DNA of 64,000 bases from contig JACKPM010000002.1 of assembly GCA_024233495.1 (NCBI GenBank), positions 255,648-319,647 on the forward strand. The letters run 5' to 3'. The notes under the pieces are model-generated. The model worked only from the letters and a program-made list of their open reading frames with translations. It had not been told where the DNA came from and searched no databases. The position numbers and the translations under genes are program-made. The stretch is from Chlamydiales bacterium (GTDB lineage: Bacteria > Chlamydiota > Chlamydiia > Chlamydiales > JAAKFR01). Positions 8,170 through 14,846 of the stretch are shown piece by piece. The number at the start of each line of letters is the position of its first letter. The first letter of the stretch is position 1.

Positions 8170-9927
8170 GTCTGAACAATCTCTTTTGAGTAGCTCGATA
8201 CGCTCGTCGATGAGGTAGTAACACTTTTTCAGTGCCTTCTCGATGCTGTGCGCATCGGGATGGAAGTGTTTATCTGCTACCTCACAGTAGAATTTGATTT
8301 TTGGTTCTGTTCCTGAGGGGCGTACGATGAGTTTTGAACCGTCAGAGAGGCGGAAGAGCAACACATCAGACTTTGGAAGAAGCAGAGGCTCGGTCTTCCC
8401 AGTCGCAAAGATTTTCTTTTGGTGGTTGAGGTAGTCTTCTACAGTAATGACACTCGTATTACCGATCTTCTCGGGAGGGTGATCGCGTAATCTTCCCATC
8501 ATGCGCGCCATCTTTTCAGCTCCCTCTTTCCCCTCAAATTCGAAAGAGGTGCTTCTGTTTGCAAAGACTCCATACTTAGAGAAAATTTCATGTAAAAAGT
8601 TGACCAGCGTCTTTCCTTGTAGTTTCAGCTGCAGCGCCATCTCAGCGATGATCGCAGCAGAGATGATGCCATCCTTGTCGCGTACATGCGTACCGTAGAG
8701 GTAGCCGTATGACTCTTCTCCTCCAAAGATGTAGTGATGCGTTTCCGCGAGCCGCTTGTTTTCTTCTTCCCAAAGGGCGATCTTCTCTCCAATATATTTG
8801 AAGCCTGTGAGCACATCAAGGCACTCTGCTCCATAGTGACGCGCAATCGCGGCAAAGAGCTCAGAGGTGACGATGGTCTTTACAAACATCGGCTTCGGTG
8901 GCATTTGATGCGATGTTTTGAGCGAACGACAAATGTGCTCAATCACCAAACACGCCACTTCATTCCCATTCAAATAATAAGGCTCGTTGTCATGCATCAC
9001 CACAATGCCAATGCGGTCAGAGTCGGGGTCGTTAGCAATCAAAATATCGCCCTTGACCTCTTGCATCGTCGAGACACCCAGTGAAAGCGCTGGCTTCTCT
9101 TCCGGGTTGGGCTTCTTCACTGTAGGAAAGTCCCCATCTGGGATCACCTGCTTCTCAACTAAAGTAATGTTGGAAAATCCCCAATCTTTCAACGTGTTGG
9201 GCACCATCGTGATGCCTGCTCCATGCAAACTTGTATAGACGATATGCAGCTTTTTTCCATGCGTGTGGTTGTCGCCATTGTGTAGCGCCAATGGACGCAC
9301 AGCATTGATGTATGCGTCATCTACCTCTCCATTCACTTCGTGAATGAGCGAGGTGTTTTCCGTGCAGTGCACTTGAGAGGGGGATTCAATTTTATTCACC
9401 TCATCGATGATCTCCTGATCGTGAGGGAAAATGACCTGACCGCCGTGACTCCAATACACTTTGTAGCCATTGTACTCAGGCGGGTTATGCGATGCTGTGA
9501 TCATGATGCCCGCTGTCGCCTGCAGATGAAGTACACCGAATGAGACAAGCGGAACTGGCCGAATATCTTTGTAAAGAAAAACTTCAATATTGTTTGCGGC
9601 AAGTACCTTGGCGCTCTGTTGCGCAAACTCGTGGGAGTGGTGACGCGAGTCATAGCCAATCACTACACGCCGCTTACCCTTCTTCACAAGGCGGTTGATG
9701 TAGTTGGCGAGTCCTTGCGTGGCTGCACGCACTGTATAGACGTTCATCCGATTGGTGCCCACTCCCATGATGCCGCGCAAACCACCCGTTCCAAACGAAA
9801 GGTGTTTATAGAAGGCGTCCACCAGTGCATCGCCATGCAGCGCTTGCACTGCCTTTTTCGACGCCTCGTCGTAGTCGCCTTTTAGCCAAGATTCAATATT
9901 TGTGTGGGTGGTGTCGTCTAATTTCAT
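8167..9927 (-). CDS. pgm: Phosphoglucomutase/phosphomannomutase family protein
   Basis: This 586-residue alpha-D-phosphohexomutase interconverts hexose 1- and 6-phosphates. The sequence shows the N-terminal GTGGLRGIMGVGTNRMN, the active-site serine loop TASHNPPEYNGYK, the metal-binding loop NDPDSDRIG and the sugar-binding GGEESYGYL. The phosphate-binding RPSGTEPKIKFYCEV sits near the C terminus. All catalytic elements appear intact. The length and the YIFGGEESYG type match the long PgcA/YhxB branch. The gene lies upstream of rnc-radA as in C. trachomatis. Its stop codon is the end of a family 3 repeat and its upstream region is occupied by a family 2 MITE, so its promoter must lie in or beyond the MITE. 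Confidence 0.93.
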   Translation of the reverse strand: MKLDDTTHTNIESWLKGDYDEASKKAVQALHGDALVDAFYKHLSFGTGGLRGIMGVGTNRMNVYTVRAATQGLANYINRLVKKGKRRVVIGYDSRHHSHEFAQQSAKVLAANNIEVFLYKDIRPVPLVSFGVLHLQATAGIMITASHNPPEYNGYKVYWSHGGQVIFPHDQEIIDEVNKIESPSQVHCTENTSLIHEVNGEVDDAYINAVRPLALHNGDNHTHGKKLHIVYTSLHGAGITMVPNTLKDWGFSNITLVEKQVIPDGDFPTVKKPNPEEKPALSLGVSTMQEVKGDILIANDPDSDRIGIVVMHDNEPYYLNGNEVACLVIEHICRSLKTSHQMPPKPMFVKTIVTSELFAAIARHYGAECLDVLTGFKYIGEKIALWEEENKRLAETHHYIFGGEESYGYLYGTHVRDKDGIISAAIIAEMALQLKLQGKTLVNFLHEIFSKYGVFANRSTSFEFEGKEGAEKMARMMGRLRDHPPEKIGNTSVITVEDYLNHQKKIFATGKTEPLLLPKSDVLLFRLSDGSKLIVRPSGTEPKIKFYCEVADKHFHPDAHSIEKALKKCYYLIDERIELLKRDCSD

Positions 9928-9937
9928 AGTTTCACTG

Positions 9938-10100
9938 TATAGTCGTTTGAGCTATACATAGTCTCAATTGGACGCAACTTTTCCAGCGAGACATCATGCT
10001 CGAGCTCGTTGACTTACATAAGTCTACGTCGCTCTTTGCATTTCCTCTCGATTGAAAATCTACCGCCCTCTTGAGGCCATGTATAGCTCAAACGACTATA
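9938..10100. repeat. MITE-like element, family 2 (163 bp)
   Basis: The ends are near-perfect inverted repeats of about 22 bp that begin TATAGTCGTTTGAGCTATAC. The first seven bases (TATAGTC) and the total length match family 1 elements, but the rest differs. The element sits between the start of pgm and the end of mrp, and the mrp stop codon (TAG at 10096-10098) lies within its terminal repeat. Only one copy is seen in this window. Confidence 0.75.
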
Positions 10101-10770
10101 GTTTTTCCAAGAGATTCTGTGCAAGGGTTTGGAAGAGGGGGAGAGAGGGGATCCCTCTGCACGCATCTTCTCCGAATTTCGCGTCATAGGGAAAACTTCC
10201 CAAAAGGGGGGTTGCAAACTTTTCAGCTAGAGAAAAGGGCTCCTCTTCGCCCATGTTTTGTACGACACCCAAAAGGGGAATGTCGAGTAGTGCAAAGGCG
10301 TTGATCGCTTTTTGTGCATCTAATGTGGAAAGGGGGTGGGGAGTAGAGACTACAATCGCTCCATCAATTTTTAACAGCTGTGAGAGAGAAATGGGCACAT
10401 CGCCCGTTCCAGGCGGGAGGTCAATGATAAGTGTTGTGTTTTCCCACGCTGTTTGCATGAGCATCTTCTCAAGCATTTGGTGAAGCATGGGGCCACGCCA
10501 TACAACGGGGGTGCTCTCCTCCAAAAAAAAGCCCGGGGAGAGAATCTCAATGCCAAACTTTTTGAAGGGAATGACCCGCTCATTTTCTACTTTGGGGGTG
10601 AGGTTTTGCAGTCCGGTCATCAAGGGAATTGAGGGGCCGAAAAGATCTGCATCGAGAAGGGCGACGCTCTCTCCCTCTTCTGCAAGAGCCACAGCTAGAT
10701 TGAGCGAGACAGTAGACTTTCCCACGCCTCCTTTCCCTGATCCCACAGCTATGACGCGTTCAAAAGGCAA
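10096..10770 (-). CDS. mrp: Mrp/NBP35-like P-loop ATPase
   Basis: Mrp/ApbC proteins are MinD-type ATPases that carry iron-sulfur clusters. The 224-residue protein begins MPFERVIAVGSGKGGVGKST with the deviant Walker A motif, followed by ALLDADLFGPSIPLMTG and LIIDLPPGTGD. It lacks the N-terminal DUF59 domain found in many Mrp proteins. It also lacks the CxxC pair that normally follows the VQNM segment; here that stretch reads VVQNMGEEEPFSLAEKF. The start appears to be TTG, 11 bases inside the preceding gene. A GTG a few codons downstream (at the VGSGKGG segment) would leave little before the P-loop. The stop lies inside a MITE end, so the C terminus may have been set by that insertion. Iron-sulfur transfer is therefore uncertain. 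Confidence 0.85.
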   Translation of the reverse strand: MPFERVIAVGSGKGGVGKSTVSLNLAVALAEEGESVALLDADLFGPSIPLMTGLQNLTPKVENERVIPFKKFGIEILSPGFFLEESTPVVWRGPMLHQMLEKMLMQTAWENTTLIIDLPPGTGDVPISLSQLLKIDGAIVVSTPHPLSTLDAQKAINAFALLDIPLLGVVQNMGEEEPFSLAEKFATPLLGSFPYDAKFGEDACRGIPSLPLFQTLAQNLLEKL

Positions 10771-11152
10771 TCGCTTCGATCTCCTCTTTGCTCATGAGAG
10801 GACCTTGGTCGATCCCTTCACACGTCTTGGCCGCCTCTTTCCATCCCGACTCAGTGAGGAGGTGAGGCCAAAAAGGGAAGGTGCGGCACTGTTTGGGGCG
10901 CGTCGTATATAGCATACATTTTTTATCTTTTAGGAAGACGCAGTCATAGTTCTTCTTCTCTACCAAAGAGTAGCGCTGCCCCACACGCCGCACATACCGC
11001 TTGCGAAACTCAGCAGGGGTGAGGTTGAGAAAAGTTGCCATCTCCTCTACCTCTTCGTCTGAAACCCAAACGTGTCCCGGAGCCCCCGTGCAACACTTCC
11101 CGCACTCGGTGCACTGGAAGCGGAGCCCCTCTTCATAAAATTTACTCATCAT
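10760..11152 (-). CDS. YkgJ-like cysteine-cluster protein
   Basis: This roughly 130-residue protein has the cysteine spacing of the YkgJ/UPF0153 family, thought to bind zinc or an iron-sulfur cluster. FQCTECGKCC lies near the N terminus, and a second set YDCVFLKDKKC then RPKQCRTFPFWP lies in the second half. I chose the ATG at 11152, with a second ATG directly after it, because the upstream extension is better explained as a separate 35-residue gene. It overlaps mrp by 11 bases and shares the ATGATGAGTAA junction with the microprotein, giving a microprotein-ykgJ-mrp operon. The function is unknown. Confidence 0.8.
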   Translation of the reverse strand: MMSKFYEEGLRFQCTECGKCCTGAPGHVWVSDEEVEEMATFLNLTPAEFRKRYVRRVGQRYSLVEKKNYDCVFLKDKKCMLYTTRPKQCRTFPFWPHLLTESGWKEAAKTCEGIDQGPLMSKEEIEAIAF

Positions 11153-11249
11153 CCCCCCGGCGGATGATGTCACGTACCCCTGCCACCACAAAGAGGGTGA
11201 GGACAACTCCACAGATAATGAAGATAACAACAGCTTCTCGATCAACCAT
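11142..11249 (-). CDS. 35-residue single-pass membrane microprotein
   Basis: An ATG at 11249 opens a 35-codon frame, MVDREAVVIFIICGVVLT then a further hydrophobic stretch, VRDIIRRGDDE and TAA. It has one strong hydrophobic helix of about 17 residues flanked by charges. The stop overlaps the first codons of the YkgJ-like gene in the sequence ATGATGAGTAA, a typical coupling junction. No clear Shine-Dalgarno site is visible. I do not recognise a family. Confidence 0.5.
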   Translation of the reverse strand: MVDREAVVIFIICGVVLTLFVVAGVRDIIRRGDDE

Positions 11250-11274
11250 GCGAAAAAGGATACGGAAAGAGCGT

Positions 11275-11637
11275 TTAACTGTAAACTACGGGATGTCGCT
11301 CAGGATCGAGGTAGCGTTTGGTGAATACGAGGTAGAGAAACTCGCCATCGTGCTCCTCGTAGAGCTTCGAAATTTTGGGAAAACCAAAGGTGAAGAAGAT
11401 GCCCCAGTTGTATTTTAGCGAAAGAAGAAGAGCGCAATCGGTGTCGTAGTCAAAAGGGGTAGGCACTTCAGGGAAGATCGGGAGCACTTTTTTTTGCGCG
11501 ACGCGTAAAGGCTTGTTATCGCTCAGTTCGTAGACAAGTTGCGCTAACTCCTTCTCCTTCTGGGGAAGATCTTCAAATGCGATGTAGCCGTGCCGCACAA
11601 AGAACTTTTTTTGGTCTGGTGAGAGAGCAAAACGCAT
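11275..11637 (-). CDS. Conserved chlamydial hypothetical protein next to rnc
   Basis: Starting at ATG 11637 (MRFALSPDQKKFFVRHGY) this gives 120 residues; the longer frame upstream runs antisense through rnc and is unlikely. The protein is soluble, with aromatic-rich segments such as LKYNWGIFFTFGFPKI and GEFLYLVFTKRYLDPE. In C. trachomatis the gene between pgm and rnc is CT296, described structurally as similar to Fe(II)/2-oxoglutarate oxygenases but lacking a working metal site. The opening LSPDQKKFFVRHGYIAFEDL resembles the start of that oxygenase fold, where an N-terminal helix precedes a GYI/V strand. I infer homology from position and this pattern; no HxD...H metal triad is evident. It diverges from rnc. 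Confidence 0.55.
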   Translation of the reverse strand: MRFALSPDQKKFFVRHGYIAFEDLPQKEKELAQLVYELSDNKPLRVAQKKVLPIFPEVPTPFDYDTDCALLLSLKYNWGIFFTFGFPKISKLYEEHDGEFLYLVFTKRYLDPERHPVVYS

Positions 11638-11671
11638 GGGCGAAATATACCATATGCGATATATTCGCAGT

Positions 11672-12352
11672 ATGGAAAAAGAAGTTGAAGAAAAGATTGG
11701 ATATACCTTCAAGGACAAGGAACTGATCCGCCTCGCATTCACACATAGATCGTACTGGAATGAGCACAAGGAGACCACCTCTGACCACAATGAGCGCCTT
11801 GAATTTCTAGGGGATTCGGTGCTTGGCTTACTTGTTGCTGAACACCTCTATCACACTCTTCCTCATATGGATGAGGGGGTATTGTCGAAGCTTCGCTCAG
11901 GCGTTGTTGCAGCAGAGGCGTGTGCTGACTATTCAAAAAAGCTTGGAGTGGACTCTTACATTTTACTAGGGAAAGGGGAGCAGCTCAATGCGCGCGGTCG
12001 TGAAAGCATCCATGCCGACCTTTTTGAGGCGCTCATTGGAGCGATCTATGTTGATGGGGGAGCAGCTGCGGCCAAAAAGTTTCTCTTTACCCACTTTTTA
12101 GGGGAGATCCAGGAGCGCGTGGTGAGTCCCAGTCGCAACTGGAAGGCGGAGTTGCAAGATTATGCCCAGAAGAAGTATCAAGAGACGCCCACCTACGAAG
12201 TGCTAGAAGAGTTTGGCCCAGCGCATCAAAAGGAGTTTCGTGTGGCTGTTGTGATTCAATCGAAAAAGGCAGGCGTCGGTATAGGCGCTTCAAAGAAGGA
12301 GGCACAAACAGCAGCGGCCAAAGCGGCTTTGGAGGAGATAGAGAAGTGGTAA
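11672..12352 (+). CDS. rnc: Ribonuclease III
   Basis: RNase III cleaves double-stranded RNA during rRNA and mRNA processing. From ATG 11672 (MEKEVEEKIGYTFKDKELI) the protein is 226 residues, normal for the family. The signature HNERLEFLGDSVLGL holds the catalytic acidic residues, and DLFEALIGAIYVDGG carries the second acidic pair. The C-terminal double-stranded RNA-binding domain is recognisable from NWKAELQDYAQKKYQETPTYEV to the end (GASKKEAQTAAAKAAL). In-frame ATGs at 11636 and 11654 are also possible, but 11636 overlaps the start of the divergent gene. The stop overlaps radA by 7 bases. Confidence 0.95.
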   Translation: MEKEVEEKIGYTFKDKELIRLAFTHRSYWNEHKETTSDHNERLEFLGDSVLGLLVAEHLYHTLPHMDEGVLSKLRSGVVAAEACADYSKKLGVDSYILLGKGEQLNARGRESIHADLFEALIGAIYVDGGAAAAKKFLFTHFLGEIQERVVSPSRNWKAELQDYAQKKYQETPTYEVLEEFGPAHQKEFRVAVVIQSKKAGVGIGASKKEAQTAAAKAALEEIEKW

Positions 12353-13662
12353 AGACTGCGTGGTGCTGCAGTGAATGCAGCCATTTGCTTCCTAAGTGGG
12401 TAGGGCAGTGCCCCAGCTGTGAAGGGTGGAACACTTTTTCTCAAGAGATGCCCGGTCGCTCTTCAGGTAAAGCACTCCGCTTGGCAGAGATAAGCCACAA
12501 GGATGAGCTCCGTGTCCAGACTAAAATGCCTGAGTTCGACCGCCTTTTAGGTGGCGGCATTGTGCGTGGCTCCCTCACACTTGTTGGTGGCGATCCGGGA
12601 ATTGGAAAATCGACGCTTCTCCTCCAAGTCTCACAGTGTATTGCAGGGCAAGGACTCACTGTCCTCTATGTCTGTGGGGAAGAGTCTGTAGAGCAAACTT
12701 CACTGCGTGCGAAAAGATTAGGCGTCACCTCTGACAAACTCTTTCTCCTTTCAGAGACGAGTCTTTCACTCATCAAGCAGCAGATTGAGAAGGTCAAACC
12801 TGATCTTTTAATCATCGACTCAATTCAGATTATCTACAAAGATGATGTCCTTTCAGCGCCAGGCTCTGTTGTGCAAGTGCGTGAGACAGCAGCGGAATGT
12901 ATGCACATCGCAAAGGGTAAGGGGATTTCTACCTTTTTGATTGGACATGTCACTAAGTCGGGTGAGATTGCGGGTCCCCGTGTGCTTGAGCACATTGTGG
13001 ATACTGTCCTTTATTTCGAAGGTGAGAAACGGAATAACTACCGCCTTTTGCGCGGCATCAAAAACCGCTTTGGTTCTACAGACGAAGTAGCGGTTTTTCA
13101 AATGAGTGCAGAAGGGTTGAATGAAGTGAATAACCCTTCGGAGATCTTTTTAGAAGAGCGTTTAAAAGGGGCCTCGGGCTCTGTGATTTTCCCCACACTT
13201 GAGGGGACCCGCCCCATTTTGATTGAAGTTCAGGCGCTTGTGACGCAAACTGTCTACAGCACACCGTCGCGTCGTTGCTCTGGCTTTGATCAAACACGCC
13301 TTGTTTTGCTTCTCGCTGTTTTAGAGAAGCGCGTGGGATATCAGCTACACAATCGTGATGTGTTTCTCTCTATTGCTGGAGGTTTACGCATCAGTGAACC
13401 TGCTATTGACCTCGCTGCAGTTATTGCAGTCTCTTCGTCTCTTACCAATAAGAGAGTCGATCCTGAAACAGTGGTTTTAGGTGAAGTGGGACTTGGAGGA
13501 GAGGTGCGCAGCGTTAGACGGATCGAGACTAGGCTCAAGGAGGCGCTGGTGATGGGGTTTCGCCGCGCGGTGATTCCTAAAAGGGATGTGATTGAAATGC
13601 CAAACCTTGAGATTATAGGAGTCGAACGTGTCGAAGATGCCCTCAACGCAGTGCTCAATTAA
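12346..13662 (+). CDS. radA: DNA repair protein RadA (Sms)
   Basis: RadA is a RecA-like ATPase that promotes branch migration during recombination. The N-terminal zinc finger shows CSEC and CPSC pairs in the first 30 residues. Walker A is GGDPGIGKST, the RadA-specific motif KNRFGSTDEV is present at about residue 238, and the C-terminal Lon-protease-like domain has LLLAVLEKRVGY, GLRISEPAIDLA and GEVGLGGEVRSV. The length of 438 residues is standard. The start is GTG at 12346 inside the end of rnc, and the gene in turn overlaps hemC, so rnc-radA-hemC-hemD form one operon. Confidence 0.95.
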   Translation: MVKTAWCCSECSHLLPKWVGQCPSCEGWNTFSQEMPGRSSGKALRLAEISHKDELRVQTKMPEFDRLLGGGIVRGSLTLVGGDPGIGKSTLLLQVSQCIAGQGLTVLYVCGEESVEQTSLRAKRLGVTSDKLFLLSETSLSLIKQQIEKVKPDLLIIDSIQIIYKDDVLSAPGSVVQVRETAAECMHIAKGKGISTFLIGHVTKSGEIAGPRVLEHIVDTVLYFEGEKRNNYRLLRGIKNRFGSTDEVAVFQMSAEGLNEVNNPSEIFLEERLKGASGSVIFPTLEGTRPILIEVQALVTQTVYSTPSRRCSGFDQTRLVLLLAVLEKRVGYQLHNRDVFLSIAGGLRISEPAIDLAAVIAVSSSLTNKRVDPETVVLGEVGLGGEVRSVRRIETRLKEALVMGFRRAVIPKRDVIEMPNLEIIGVERVEDALNAVLN

Positions 13663-14299
13663 GATTGGAGCGCGCAGCTCCCTTTTATCGCGCAAACAAG
13701 TGGAAGAAGTATTCAATGAATTGCAAGTTCCCTATGAGCCAATTTGGATCGAGACTACAGGGGACCGCGATCTTAAGAGCTCATTGCGTACGCTTGACAA
13801 AACCAACTTTTTTACAAAAGAGCTTGATGAGGGACTTCTTGCAGGGGAGTTTCGGGTAGCTGTCCACTCGGCAAAAGACTTGCCTGACCCAATACCTGAA
13901 GGGCTTGAGGTGATCGCCCTTACAAAAGGAGTTGACTCTTCAGACTCTCTCGTCCTCCGTGAAGAAGAGAGGCTAAGAGCGGGAATGGTGATCGCCACAA
14001 GCTCACAGCGGCGAGAAGAGAATGTTGCTCAATTGCAAGAAGGGCTTCTTTTTGTTGATATCCGCGGCTCGATTCGGCAAAGACTCGATCGCCTTTATGA
14101 AAAAAAAGTGGATGGTGTTGTGATTGCAGAAGCAGCGCTCATTCGCCTGGGCCTTCTGCATTTAAATCGCATTACCATCCCTGGTAAAACCTCTCCTTTA
14201 CAAGGAAGGCTCGCAGTTATCGCACGCAAAGGGGATGAGGCAATGCGCGAACTCTTTGCCCCGATTCATTATGAAGAATGCTCTCTACTTGGGGCTTGA
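13637..14299 (+). CDS. hemC: Porphobilinogen deaminase, short form
   Basis: HemC makes hydroxymethylbilane from four porphobilinogens. The first two domains are recognisable: IGARSSLLSRKQ, the KSSLRTLDKTNFFTKELDEGLLAGEFRVAVHSAKDLP region with the catalytic aspartate in AVHSAKDLPD, the ATSSQRREENV segment and IRGSIRQRLDRL. The protein is about 220 residues against roughly 310 in E. coli. It stops just after HYEEC, before the third domain that normally carries the cysteine binding the dipyrromethane cofactor. From memory, chlamydial HemC proteins are also short, so this is probably lineage-typical rather than a truncation. The start is ATG 13637, or GTG 13628, both within the end of radA. Confidence 0.88.
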   Translation: MPSTQCSIKIGARSSLLSRKQVEEVFNELQVPYEPIWIETTGDRDLKSSLRTLDKTNFFTKELDEGLLAGEFRVAVHSAKDLPDPIPEGLEVIALTKGVDSSDSLVLREEERLRAGMVIATSSQRREENVAQLQEGLLFVDIRGSIRQRLDRLYEKKVDGVVIAEAALIRLGLLHLNRITIPGKTSPLQGRLAVIARKGDEAMRELFAPIHYEECSLLGA

Positions 14300-14846
14300 C
14301 CCCTCTCGCTTCGGGGAAAAAGTGACGCACTACCCCATCATCGAGATTGTGCCCCGCCCCAAAGAGGAGCTGGAGGCGCACTTTCAGCACCTCGAAAAAT
14401 GTGATACTGTCATCTTTACAAGTCGCTCCGCAATTCCGATCTATATGGAGTTCGCTAGAGTGAAGCGCCCTTGCATTGTGGTGGGGCGCGCTACAAAAGA
14501 GCTTGCATGGCAAAATGGTTTGCATGTGAAAGCGTGCGCGACGCTTGAGCAAGGGGAAGGGGTTGTGCAGATTTTGGAAGAGGAGCGCTACTTTTTCCCT
14601 CACTCTTCTTCAGCGCGCTCTGTTGTTCAGGAAAAGATCAAGGGGTATGCCTTTACTCTTTACGATACAGTGCCGACAAAAAAGAGGATCGACTGGACGC
14701 CATATGAGACACTTGTTTTTACAAGTCCTTCTACTGTGCGCGCTTTTGTGCAGTTGTACGGAGAGATTCCTAAAAATAAGGAGATTGTATCGATTGGTCC
14801 AATTACTGAAAGTGAGCTTGAAACTTTTTCCAGGCGTCTGAAGTGA
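14271..14846 (+). CDS. hemD: HemD-like uroporphyrinogen-III synthase
   Basis: From ATG 14271 (MKNALYLGLDPSRFG) the protein has 191 residues. The two half-repeats of the HemD fold can be seen: KCDTVIFTSRSAIPIY followed by IVVGRATKELAWQNGL, and later YETLVFTSPSTVRAFVQLYG followed by VSIGPITESEL. These correspond to the paired FTS...GV and IGP.T motifs of uroporphyrinogen-III synthases. Sequence conservation is otherwise low, as usual for HemD. It overlaps the end of hemC by 29 bases and its 3' end overlaps the convergent gene by 44 bases. Assignment rests on the motif pattern and the hemC neighbour. Confidence 0.75.
   Translation: MKNALYLGLDPSRFGEKVTHYPIIEIVPRPKEELEAHFQHLEKCDTVIFTSRSAIPIYMEFARVKRPCIVVGRATKELAWQNGLHVKACATLEQGEGVVQILEEERYFFPHSSSARSVVQEKIKGYAFTLYDTVPTKKRIDWTPYETLVFTSPSTVRAFVQLYGEIPKNKEIVSIGPITESELETFSRRLK

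Noticed and set aside
10014..10304. Open frames in family 2 MITE and antisense to mrp
   Set aside because: They lie in a repeat or opposite a clear gene and resemble nothing.
11275..11790. N-terminal extension of the CT296-like protein to 11790
   Set aside because: The extra 51 residues run antisense through rnc and have no conserved character; ATG 11637 fits better.
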